Assembly: GCA_030638665.1 (NCBI GenBank)
Contig: DAOWEF010000030.1
Location: 1-8,061 of the forward strand
Length of the DNA stretch: 8,061 nt
Reading direction: 5' to 3'
Source of the DNA: Dehalococcoidia bacterium
Lineage (GTDB): Bacteria > Chloroflexota > Dehalococcoidia > E44-bin15
Part shown: piece by piece, positions 1 through 6,095 of the stretch
Layout: each line of letters opens with the position of its first letter
Numbering within the stretch: position 1 is the first letter of the stretch
Program-made: the position numbers and the translations under genes
Notes under the pieces: model-generated
The model's database searches: none
What the model saw: the letters and a program-made list of their open reading frames with translations, nothing else
What the model was told of the DNA's origin: nothing

Positions 1-1588
1 AGAGGCTATCCTCGGGCGCCAGATGGCGATAATCATTCGCTACAGTACGCAGCTCCAGGATATTCTCCCACCTATCCTCCCCATTCTCCCCCTCCAGGAT
101 ATATTCTTTGTATCCGGAGCGCTCCAGGACCAGGTCGAGAAGCTCGACAATGTTGAGCTCACGGCTTCCCTTGATCAATTCGTTAAGCATGGAGAGGAAA
201 TCGGTGAGCACCCGGCTAGTCCTGGGGTTAAAGTAGGATTTTTCATCCCTCTCATCCTCATCAGCGACCATCTGCAGGGCGGTATAGACAGGCAGAGAGC
301 GCCCTTTGGCCCGCCGCTCTAGCTCATCCATAGTGCGCGGGCCGATCCCCCGCGTGGGCACATTAATGACCCTTAATAGGCTAACACTATCGTAGGGGTT
401 GTGGATCAGCCTGAGGTAGGCGATGATATCCTTAATCTCGCGTCGCTCATAGAAGCGGGTGCCGCCCACCAGTTTATAGGGCATTCCATAGCGAATAAAG
501 GACTCCTCAATAGCCCGCGACTGGGCATTGGTGCGATACATCACGGCGCAGTCACCGGGCTTGAATAAACCCTGGCTGACCAGGCTATCCACCTCACCAA
601 CCACGAACTGGGCCTCCTCCTGCTCGGTATAGGCCTCGGCAACGGTAAGCGGCACCCCGACCTCGTTTTCGGTCCACAGCACCTTTTCCTTTCTCTGGCG
701 ATTGGCGGAGATCACGCCCTCCGCCACCTCGAGGATGGTCTTGGTGGAGCGGTAGTTCTGCTCCAGATATACTACCTTAGCATCGGGGAAATCGCTCTCG
801 AAGCTGAGGATGTTTTTCATATCGGCGAATCGCCAGGAGTATATCGACTGATCCGGATCGCCTACCACGCAGATATTGCGGTATTTCCCCGCCAGTTGCT
901 TCGCCAATGCATATTGGACGATGTTGGTGTCCTGGAACTCGTCTACCAGGACATGATGGTAGCGGTTCTGATACCTCGCCAATACCTCAGGGTGCTGGCG
1001 AAAGAGGTGGACGGCTTTCATCAGGAGGTCATCGAAGTCCAGCGCCTTGCTCTCTTCAAGGAGCTCCTGGTAGCGCTGATACACCCGCACCACCACCTCA
1101 TCGAAGTAGGTATACTTGACATAATCTTGGGGTGCGACTAGGCGGCTCTTGGCCGAGGATATCGCAGAAAGGAACGGGCGTGGGGGAGAGCGCTTGGGGT
1201 CGATATCCAGCTCCTGAAGGCTGCGCTTGATGAGGCTGAGCTGATCGTCATCATCATAGATAACAAACCGTGGCTCCAGCCCGATCTGCGACCCTTCGCG
1301 CCTAAGGATACGCGCGCAGATGGCATGGAAGGTGCCCAGGGTAAGGTCCTCCACCGCGTTGCCGAGGAGGTGATAGAGGCGCTCCTTCATCTCCCGGGCG
1401 GCCTTATTGGTGAAGGTAACCGCCAGGATATGATAGGGGTTGATCCCCCAAACTTTGACCAGGTAGGCGACGCGGTGGGCAATGACCCTGGTCTTACCAC
1501 TGCCGGGGCCGGCCAGGATGAGCAGCGGCCCCTCGATAGCCTCTACAGCCTCCCGCTGCGCCGGGTTGAGGCCTTCCAGAATATCCAC
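1..1588 (-). CDS. pcrA: UvrD/PcrA-type superfamily 1 DNA helicase, 3' end outside window
   Basis: ATP-dependent 3'-5' DNA helicase of the UvrD/PcrA/Rep family, acting in nucleotide excision repair, mismatch repair or clearing of replication and recombination intermediates. The frame is open for 529 codons to the window edge; the family is usually about 700-750 residues, so motifs V-VI and the C-terminus are missing from view. Visible in order: Q-motif region (LNPAQREAV, residues 7-15), Walker A (AGPGSGKT, 26-33), motif Ia (AVTFTNKAAREM), TFHAI, motif II (VDEFQDTN, Asp216-Glu217), motif III (GDPDQSIYSWR, Gln247), motif IV (QNYRST) and the NVPTRGIG segment. The start is GTG at 1588, six bases downstream of a TATAAT box and without a Shine-Dalgarno, so the mRNA is probably leaderless. 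Family assignment is firm; UvrD versus PcrA naming is arbitrary. The first 33 codons are duplicated at 3526-3613. Confidence 0.96.
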   Translation of the reverse strand, partial: MDILEGLNPAQREAVEAIEGPLLILAGPGSGKTRVIAHRVAYLVKVWGINPYHILAVTFTNKAAREMKERLYHLLGNAVEDLTLGTFHAICARILRREGSQIGLEPRFVIYDDDDQLSLIKRSLQELDIDPKRSPPRPFLSAISSAKSRLVAPQDYVKYTYFDEVVVRVYQRYQELLEESKALDFDDLLMKAVHLFRQHPEVLARYQNRYHHVLVDEFQDTNIVQYALAKQLAGKYRNICVVGDPDQSIYSWRFADMKNILSFESDFPDAKVVYLEQNYRSTKTILEVAEGVISANRQRKEKVLWTENEVGVPLTVAEAYTEQEEAQFVVGEVDSLVSQGLFKPGDCAVMYRTNAQSRAIEESFIRYGMPYKLVGGTRFYERREIKDIIAYLRLIHNPYDSVSLLRVINVPTRGIGPRTMDELERRAKGRSLPVYTALQMVADEDERDEKSYFNPRTSRVLTDFLSMLNELIKGSRELNIVELLDLVLERSGYKEYILEGENGEDRWENILELRTVANDYRHLAPEDSL

Positions 1589-1594
1589 GCTTAG

Positions 1595-1603
1595 ATTATA
1601 GCA
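1595..1603 (-). promoter_or_regulatory. Extended -10 promoter of the helicase gene (leaderless)
   Basis: On the minus strand the sequence reads TGC-TATAAT, a consensus extended -10 (TGn before a perfect TATAAT, 1595-1600). Six bases separate it from the GTG start, so the expected transcription start falls on or beside the start codon. The hexamer 17 bp upstream (TTTTTG) is a poor -35, which fits dependence on the extended -10. The same element is repeated at 3620-3628. Confidence 0.7.
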
Positions 1604-1610
1604 TTACGGG

Positions 1611-1635
1611 TAGGTCACAAAAAGAGAGCGACCTA
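1611..1635. promoter_or_regulatory. Inverted repeat across the helicase promoter, possible operator
   Basis: Arms TAGGTC (1611-1616) and GACCTA (1630-1635) flank a 13-base spacer; the next base pair inward does not match but the one after it does. The repeat covers the -35 position of the helicase promoter, where a repressor would act. I do not recognise it as a known LexA box. It is absent upstream of the duplicated promoter at 3620-3628. It could be chance. Confidence 0.25.
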
Positions 1636-1737
1636 TCTATGTACATGAAACAGGCACAAAGTTGAGGCAAGGCGATTGCTGCGGCCTTGTGATTACGAGC
1701 GGCCCCGCTCTGCCGTCGGTGGATCCTTTGCTATTTC

Positions 1738-2646
1738 TTACATAGGGAACGGAGGCATGGAGAGGTCTCCAAGCTCGTGTATCCTCTCGCCCAGCTCCTT
1801 AACGGTCCACTTTCTGCCTATATCGATAGAGTTGCCAGGCGTCCAGGGTATAAACACCTGGACTTTGCCCCCAAAAACGGTGAAAACACGGCCGGTTATG
1901 TCCTGAGCTGCATCGCTGGCGAGATAAACGATGAGGGGAGAAAGGTTCTCCGGTGCGAACGTATCGAAAGAGCCATCTTCCGGTGGCTTCTCCCCCATCA
2001 TTTGGAGTGTTATCGGGGCTCCCAACGTCATTCTGCTCCTGGCCATCGGGGCGACGGCATTGGAGGTAACATTATATTTCGCCATCTCCCTGCCCCATAC
2101 CATGGTCAGGGATGCAATGCCACCCTTGGCTGCCCCATAATTACCCTGGCTTGCATTCCCGCCGAGGCCGGCGTGGGAGACTGTGTTTATTAGGCGCCCG
2201 TTAATCGGGTTCCCTGCCTTGCTCTGCTCATAGAAATAGAGACAGGCCCATCTACCGCAGTTGAAGGTGCCCTTGAGGTGGACAGCGATAACGCTATCCC
2301 ACTCCTCTTCGCCCATCTTGAAGACCATCCTGTCCCTGAGGAAACCGGCGTTGTTGACCAGGATGTCCAGCTTGCCGAAAGTGTTGATGGCGGTATCTAT
2401 AATCTCCTTGGCTGCTTGGAAGTCAGTTACACTATTGTAGTTAACTACCGCTTCCCCGCCTGCATTCTTGATCTCCTTGACCACCTGGTCTGCTGGGCTG
2501 TGGGATTCCCCGACACCATCCGCCTCACCTCCGAGGTCGTTAACGACCACCTTCGCTCCTTCAGCAGCGAGTGCCAGAGCATGGGCTCTCCCCAGACCTC
2601 TTCCTGCACCTGTAACAATCGCAACTTTGCCGTCAAGCACACCCAT
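1738..2646 (-). CDS. Short-chain dehydrogenase/reductase, HSD17B4/MFE-2 3-hydroxyacyl-CoA dehydrogenase type
   Basis: NAD(P)-dependent oxidoreductase with a classical SDR Rossmann fold, 302 residues. Visible: cofactor loop TGAGRGLG (12-19), acidic Asp37 after the second strand (VVVND), which favours NAD over NADP, NNAG (98-101), catalytic Ser157 and the YxxxK pair Tyr170/Lys174. The structural-Asn position of classical SDRs reads VHLKG (His123). That variant and the SRMT segment (about 204-207) resemble the dehydrogenase domain of peroxisomal multifunctional enzyme 2 and its bacterial single-domain relatives, which oxidise 3-hydroxyacyl-CoA. The C-terminal tail beyond about residue 265 is longer than in minimal SDRs. 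The ATG at 2646 follows an in-frame stop; AAGGAGG lies 13 bases upstream, a long spacing. It has its own promoter and looks monocistronic. Substrate is inferred, not shown. Confidence 0.9.
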   Translation of the reverse strand: MGVLDGKVAIVTGAGRGLGRAHALALAAEGAKVVVNDLGGEADGVGESHSPADQVVKEIKNAGGEAVVNYNSVTDFQAAKEIIDTAINTFGKLDILVNNAGFLRDRMVFKMGEEEWDSVIAVHLKGTFNCGRWACLYFYEQSKAGNPINGRLINTVSHAGLGGNASQGNYGAAKGGIASLTMVWGREMAKYNVTSNAVAPMARSRMTLGAPITLQMMGEKPPEDGSFDTFAPENLSPLIVYLASDAAQDITGRVFTVFGGKVQVFIPWTPGNSIDIGRKWTVKELGERIHELGDLSMPPFPM

Positions 2647-2693
2647 CTTCTTTGATTAACCTCCTTCTTTGAGTTTTTAATTTCGACTTTATT

Positions 2694-2723
2694 ACTATAC
2701 CATATCCATTTCTGCCTGGTCAA
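2694..2723 (-). promoter_or_regulatory. Sigma70-type promoter of the SDR gene
   Basis: Minus-strand TTGACC (2718-2723), an 18-bp spacer and TATAGT (2694-2699), with TGG immediately before the -10 forming an extended -10. It predicts a leader of about 40 nt carrying the AAGGAGG ribosome binding site. The promoter lies just downstream of the inverted-repeat element at 2749-2872. Confidence 0.65.
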
Positions 2724-2748
2724 AGCCCTGTACTCATCCAGTACATTA

Positions 2749-2872
2749 ATTCTGAGGGACCCCGATTTAGGCCGAAGTGTCGGCCGACCTGTCGGCCTCG
2801 GGGGAAGAATCTAGACCTCCGCCTGATTCGAGAGATTCTTCGGTCCCCCGATGAATCGGGGTCTCTCAGAAT
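2749..2872. repeat. 124-bp MITE-like element with 19-bp terminal inverted repeats
   Basis: The outer arms 2749-2767 and 2854-2872 are inverted repeats matching at 18 of 19 positions (AATCGGGGTCYCTCAGAAT on the right-hand reading). A second nested pair lies inside: 2799-2812 and 2833-2850 share AGATTCTTC and CCCCCG, with a 3-base insertion on one side. The left half also holds the perfect palindrome GTCGGCCGAC (2779-2788) and a direct repeat GTCGGCC (2779-2785, 2791-2797). There is no coding capacity and no clear target-site duplication. The 'AGATTCTTC ... TCTCAGAATGA' wording resembles dispersed intergenic repeats I associate with Chloroflexota-like genomes. The transcript would fold into a long hairpin. 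The rest of the 2647-2961 gap holds the SDR promoter, its leader and, at 2914-2924, only a weak GGGTG/CACCC hairpin. Confidence 0.65.
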
Positions 2873-2961
2873 GATGGAAAGCGAGGGGGTCGGGGTAACG
2901 GAAAGGCCATCCAGGGTGTCACCCATCTATTGGAACGAGATCAAATCCAACAACGCAGGAG

Positions 2962-3420
2962 CTAACCTTTAAGCCTCTCAGCTACTTTGTTTAGCAGGTG
3001 TTGGAGCAGAGCCGCGCACTCCCGGTAGGCTTCGATCCCGCAGCCATATGGGTCAGCGACATCGCCCTTCTCTCCAACATATTCCGTCAGTATGTGGGTC
3101 TTCTTTATCGCCGCAGGAGACTGGGACACAACCTGCGCCTGCTGCCAAAACGCCATCACCAGTATCAGGTCGGCCCAATCGACCAGACTGGCGCTGACAG
3201 GCTTGGATCGGTGGCTGGCCAGGCTAAGGCCGTATTCACACATAATTTCGATGGCCTCTGGCGTTGCAGCATCCATCACCATGCTCGTGCCGGCGCTATC
3301 TACCTCGAGCCCGGCGGGACCAAGCGATGGGTGCTTATTTAATGTGTCCTCAAATAGAACCTTTGCCATAGGGCTGCGACAGACGTTTCCGGTGCAAACG
3401 AACAGGATCCTCTTAATCAT
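2962..3420 (-). CDS. Low-molecular-weight protein tyrosine phosphatase family
   Basis: Cytosolic phosphatase of 152 residues, normal for the family. The P-loop CX5R is at Cys9-Arg15 ([11 protein letters not shown]), with the nucleophilic Cys9 and phosphate-binding Arg15. DSAGT (41-45) follows, and the general-acid Asp-Pro is at Asp123-Pro124 (VADPYG). The residue before the second P-loop Cys is Val13. In the arginine phosphatase YwlE this position is Thr and sets phosphoarginine specificity, so a tyrosine-phosphatase or related activity is more likely here (family knowledge applied by inference). The target is unknown; there are no kinase or capsule genes beside it. No clear Shine-Dalgarno precedes the ATG at 3420. 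Two upstream frames end across this start: the decayed speE tail (TGA 3417-3419) and the chimeric frame (TAA 3413-3415), suggesting translational coupling. Confidence 0.92.
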   Translation of the reverse strand: MIKRILFVCTGNVCRSPMAKVLFEDTLNKHPSLGPAGLEVDSAGTSMVMDAATPEAIEIMCEYGLSLASHRSKPVSASLVDWADLILVMAFWQQAQVVSQSPAAIKKTHILTEYVGEKGDVADPYGCGIEAYRECAALLQHLLNKVAERLKG

Positions 3421-3613
3421 GGTTCATCGCTTTCGAAGGGTTTATCGACGGTGATGACCCTTTGCTCCTCAGCAATCGCCTCTCGGTGGTTCTATGGTAG
3501 GTAGAGAAATGCCCGTTCTTGCCTCTGCCGGGGCCGGCCAGGATGAGCAGCGGCCCCTCGATAGCCTCCACCGCCTCCCGCTGCGCCGGGTTTAGGCCTT
3601 CAAGAGCATCCAC
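3413..3613 (-). pseudogene. Chimeric 66-codon frame: helicase N-terminus joined to out-of-frame speE tail
   Basis: The frame opens with GTG at 3613 in exactly the context of the helicase start (1588). For about 28 codons it encodes the same N-terminus, from [17 protein letters not shown] through LILAGPG. The Walker A then reads GPGRGKN instead of GPGSGKT, and all helicase similarity ends. The remaining codons run out of frame through DNA derived from a speE 3' end. It cannot be a helicase. It ends at TAA 3413-3415, eight bases inside the phosphatase gene. Either it is a recombination scar, or it is now a leader peptide whose translation feeds ribosomes to the phosphatase start. Evidence for the fusion is direct from sequence; any function is inference. 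Confidence 0.75.
3417..3516 (-). pseudogene. Remnant of the 3' end of a speE-like aminopropyltransferase gene
   Basis: Read in the frame ending at TGA 3417-3419, the minus strand gives [17 protein letters not shown], against REAIDSEKTVITIEQPF at the C-terminus of the intact SpeE (5178-6095): 10 of 17 identical and several conservative changes. Upstream, similarity continues at DNA level over the segment matching FSLPKNL in SpeE, but with a 2-base insertion and an in-frame TAG (3492-3494). It is therefore a decayed fragment, clearly more diverged from its intact relative than the adjoining helicase fragment is from its own. The TGA overlaps the phosphatase ATG as ATGA, so this gene's parent may once have been the upstream partner of the phosphatase in an operon. 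Confidence 0.7.
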
Positions 3614-3630
3614 TCCTAGATTATAGCATT
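3526..3630 (-). repeat. Duplicate of helicase promoter and 5' coding region (copy of 1501-1605)
   Basis: Positions 3526-3630 align without gaps to 1501-1605, with 8 mismatches in 105 bases by hand count. Of the differences inside the coding part, four are synonymous (GCT/GCG, GTA/GTG, CTC/CTA, CTG/CTT) and two fall in one codon (Ile3 to Ala). The other two lie upstream of the GTG. Weak similarity continues to about 3511. The right boundary is immediately outside the extended -10. The mostly synonymous pattern suggests that the two sequences diverged while both were working helicase genes, for example by acquisition from a related strain or from an old paralogue, rather than by recent local duplication followed by decay. 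Confidence 0.9.
3620..3628 (-). promoter_or_regulatory. Duplicated extended -10 promoter upstream of the phosphatase
   Basis: A second copy of TGC-TATAAT (TATAAT at 3620-3625), carried by the 105-bp duplication. It faces the phosphatase, whose ATG is about 200 bases downstream through the chimeric frame. No good -35 lies 16-18 bp upstream. It is the only obvious promoter for the phosphatase that I can find. Confidence 0.5.
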
Positions 3631-3777
3631 TCTCGCATCGTTCGAAATGTGCGCCAACGTGACGAGCTAGAATGCCTCTTCAAGTAACTATAGCATATAT
3701 TGCATAAATGATAATAACGTGCTAATGTATTTTTCCACGCTCATTGTTATAGAGGGAGGCATGAGTAGGGTGTTGAC
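3631..3777. promoter_or_regulatory. AT-rich divergent spacer with candidate promoter for the membrane protein
   Basis: The spacer lies between the duplicated helicase promoter (minus) and the membrane-protein gene (plus). It is AT-rich at about 3685-3735. A plausible plus-strand promoter is TTGCAT (3700-3705), a 17-bp spacer and TAATGT (3723-3728), giving a leader of about 45 nt. Both hexamers are imperfect, so this is weak. A strong GAGGGAGG (3752-3759) follows. Confidence 0.35.
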
Positions 3778-3781
3778 ATGA
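3761..3781 (+). other. Six-codon upstream frame overlapping the membrane-protein start
   Basis: ATG AGT AGG GTG TTG ACA TGA. Its TGA overlaps the ATG of the membrane-protein gene as ATGA (3778-3781). The strong GAGGGAGG (3752-3759) is one base from this first ATG and 18 bases from the main ATG, which is non-ideal for either. AGGG at about 3767-3770 sits about 7 bases before the main ATG and may be the working ribosome binding site. It could be a coupled leader peptide or coincidence. Confidence 0.25.
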
Positions 3782-5109
3782 TATGGGTCAGACGGATACT
3801 AGCCATTCCCCTGATTATCATTTTTGTCATCCTGTTTATCATCGTGCTAGTGGTTACACAGGTGAACGGCACCGTAGGCAGCCCCGGATTCTATAACGAC
3901 CAGATGCGCCAGGCGGATATATACAACTTCATATACGACGAGCTTTTACCGACAGCGCTGGATGAGATAGAAATGGACGACTCATCGGATATGCCCATAG
4001 ACATATCCGATATTAAGGACGAGCTCATCTCTGCTGCCAGGAAGATCCTGCCGCCCGAGTGGCTCCAGGACCAGGTCGAAACAGCCACCAATGCAATAAT
4101 CCCCTATTTTGTGGGCGATACCGATTATTTTACCTACACTCTGGTACTCAAGGACAGGATAGAGGTGGCCGCCGACATAATAAAGGATGATATACTACAC
4201 GGCGATGCATTTACAAGCATCTATGACGATGGGATGTCGTACCTGGCCGATGAGCTGTTCGACGAACTGCCTTCTTCCCTGATGCTAAGCAAGGCAGAGA
4301 TAGAGGACTCGCTCAGGACGGTGGTTTCGCAGGGCTGGATAATCTCGCAGCTAGAGGCAGCCATCGACTCCGTGGTGCCGTACATGACAGGCGATTCGAA
4401 TCACTTTACCATCACGATAAACCTGCAGGACGTTTACACCAATGATGCCCTGCTGGGCTTACTGGGAGCGGGCAACGAGGCGTTCCTGGACGATGCACGG
4501 GAGTGGATTTCCGAGGGCTGGACGTTCACCGACGCAGACCTCTTGGATAATATGGACAGCGACGATCAGCAGACACTTGAGGATGTACGCGGCTGGATAG
4601 CGAGCGGCTACACCGTAACCGAGGCGGACTTGAGGGAAGCGATATCGGATACAGAGGAAGACTTCGACTCCTTTGACGATGCACGCCACCGGGTTGACAC
4701 CGGCGGAGACTGGCTGTGGGCCCTCTGGCTGATACCTCTTATTTTCCTCATCGCCATAGGCTTTCTTGGCGGCCGCAGTTGGAAGAGCCGGCTGGCCTGG
4801 GCGCTCGCTGTGCTGTTTATCACCTCACTTGCTGTTTACATCGCGACGGTGGTGGCCTACTCCGCTGTCGGAGAACCGGGGCTTCAAGAGATAATGCTCG
4901 ACCCGTTGGAGTACGAGGGTATAGAGGCCGTAATGGCTGAGAAGGGCAACGAGGTGATTGAGAACGTCGTAGCCGGCTTCGTCTCCGGTCTGGAAAGCAG
5001 GGCGCTCTATATCACGATAGGCTCCGCCGTGGTTCTACTGGGGGTCATCACCTGGAGCGTGGTAAGCCGACGGCGCAAACCTGCCATACTGTCATCGGAT
5101 ATCATCTAA
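3778..5109 (+). CDS. Unrecognised membrane protein with acidic, repeat-containing outer domain
   Basis: I do not recognise this 443-residue protein. Visible: a basic N-terminus (VRR) and hydrophobic helix at about 7-28, a long acidic soluble region (about 30-311), two helices at about 313-331 and 338-362, a short loop region (about 363-408) and a last helix at about 409-430 ending in RRRKP. By the positive-inside rule the acidic region should lie outside the membrane. Two internal repeat families are present. One is about 50 residues long (about 78-126 and 173-220), sharing the pattern PYxxGD(T/S)xxFT. The second, about 30 residues, has copies at 237 and 267 and a partial copy at 299, with the pattern (L/F)(D/E)D(A/V)RxW...G(W/Y)TxTxADL. 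The start is fixed by an in-frame TAG shortly upstream. It is convergent with speE and has no operon partner. The function is unknown. Confidence 0.88.
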   Translation: MIWVRRILAIPLIIIFVILFIIVLVVTQVNGTVGSPGFYNDQMRQADIYNFIYDELLPTALDEIEMDDSSDMPIDISDIKDELISAARKILPPEWLQDQVETATNAIIPYFVGDTDYFTYTLVLKDRIEVAADIIKDDILHGDAFTSIYDDGMSYLADELFDELPSSLMLSKAEIEDSLRTVVSQGWIISQLEAAIDSVVPYMTGDSNHFTITINLQDVYTNDALLGLLGAGNEAFLDDAREWISEGWTFTDADLLDNMDSDDQQTLEDVRGWIASGYTVTEADLREAISDTEEDFDSFDDARHRVDTGGDWLWALWLIPLIFLIAIGFLGGRSWKSRLAWALAVLFITSLAVYIATVVAYSAVGEPGLQEIMLDPLEYEGIEAVMAEKGNEVIENVVAGFVSGLESRALYITIGSAVVLLGVITWSVVSRRRKPAILSSDII

Positions 5110-5177
5110 CGGCGCTTATCCGGCCAGCACAACTTCCCTTTCCAACCTTATGACTATTTCACGAATATTTTAAAAAA

Positions 5178-6095
5178 CTAGGGCTGGTAAATAAAGAAAG
5201 GCTGCTCGATAGTGATGACCGTTTTCTCACTATCTATCGCCTCGCGGAGGTTTTTCGGTAGTGAGAAGAGGCCCTGGTGCGAAAGGCCGTCGTAAAAGCG
5301 AAGAGGCTTCTTGATCCGGGATGATATCAAGCTGTCCACCTCCGCCGCGGTAGGGGGGTTCAGCTTTGGGGAGGCGAGGGCGAAGCCCCACGTGCCGCCG
5401 TAGCTAGGGATGAACGTATCATAGGGGAAAACAAGGGGGAACACCGACTTCAGGGTATTGATAATCGCGGTGAAGCATCGATGATTCCCCCAGGAGCTGG
5501 CGCCTGCCTGGAGGGAGAGGATGCCATCCGGGGCCAGCTTTTCCCGAACAAGTTGATAGAATTCCGTGGTATGCAGCAGATAGGCTGCCCCCCCCTCTAT
5601 AGGCTCAGGCAGATCGAGGATGACCACATCGAATTTTTCGCCCATATCGACGCATTCCTCGAGATACTTTCTTGCATCAACGAAGCGCAGTTCCAGGCGA
5701 CTGTCCTCAAAGGAGCCTCGGTGCCAGGAGGGGAGAAGGCGGCGACAGATATCGATGACCTCTTCGTCTATATCGACCATGACTACCCCCTTCACCGAAG
5801 AATGGGCGAGCACCTCTCTGAGGGTCGCCCCCTCGCCACCGCCGGCGATGAATACCCTTTCGGGACGGGGGTGAGCGATCATCGGGGGGTGAACCAGGGC
5901 TTCGTGGTAGATAAACTCATCCCATTCGCTGGACTGAATCTTACCATCCAGGATCAAACATCGGCCAAGGCCGCCCGACTCGATAATCTCGACAGATTGA
6001 AATTGTGTCCTGCCGGAATAGATTACCTCTTTGATGCTATACGATTGCACCATATCAGGGGTAACATAGTCATGAAACCACTCATTTTCCTTCAT
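5178..6095 (-). CDS. speE: Aminopropyltransferase (spermidine/thermospermine synthase family)
   Basis: Transfers the aminopropyl group from decarboxylated S-adenosylmethionine to a polyamine or agmatine acceptor in the cytosol. The 305 residues match the family. Visible: LDGKIQSSEWDEFIYHE (49-65), nucleotide loop GGGEGATLRE (85-94), VDID (107-110) for ribose binding, VDARKYL from 139, catalytic-loop Asp161 in DLPEPIEGG, TEFY (177-180) and a TWGFALAS block near the end. GGGEG in place of GGGDG, and DLPEPIEGG with EGG after the loop, resemble Thermus SpeE (N1-aminopropylagmatine synthase) and plant ACL5 thermospermine synthase rather than classical E. coli SpeE. The second acidic residue of the usual DxxDP loop is Glu164. 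The start ATG overlaps the speD stop as ATGA, so translation is coupled to speD. A decayed relative of its 3' end lies at 3417-3516. The acceptor cannot be decided from sequence alone. Confidence 0.93.
   Translation of the reverse strand: MKENEWFHDYVTPDMVQSYSIKEVIYSGRTQFQSVEIIESGGLGRCLILDGKIQSSEWDEFIYHEALVHPPMIAHPRPERVFIAGGGEGATLREVLAHSSVKGVVMVDIDEEVIDICRRLLPSWHRGSFEDSRLELRFVDARKYLEECVDMGEKFDVVILDLPEPIEGGAAYLLHTTEFYQLVREKLAPDGILSLQAGASSWGNHRCFTAIINTLKSVFPLVFPYDTFIPSYGGTWGFALASPKLNPPTAAEVDSLISSRIKKPLRFYDGLSHQGLFSLPKNLREAIDSEKTVITIEQPFFIYQP

Noticed and set aside
1697..1710. GAGCGG-CC-CCGCTC hairpin downstream of the SDR gene
   Set aside because: Six-base stem with a two-base loop and no following T tract, so it is not a convincing intrinsic terminator.
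1777..2193. Plus-strand open frame opposite the SDR gene
   Set aside because: Antisense to a well-supported SDR, with no ribosome binding site or recognisable motif.
2914..2924. GGGTG-T-CACCC hairpin downstream of the phosphatase
   Set aside because: The stem is very short, the loop is a single base and there is no T tract on either strand.
2720..2926. Minus-strand open frame of 68 codons between the phosphatase and the SDR gene
   Set aside because: Most of it is the inverted-repeat element; the low-complexity Arg/Ser-rich product has no sign of selection.
3413..3613. Chimeric frame as a genuine small helicase-derived protein
   Set aside because: Walker A is broken (GPGRGKN) and the rest is out-of-frame speE-derived sequence, so no helicase function is possible; only a leader role remains open.
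5110..5177. Possible bidirectional terminator between the convergent membrane-protein gene and speE
   Set aside because: There is a short T/A-rich run, but I found no stable GC-rich stem next to it.
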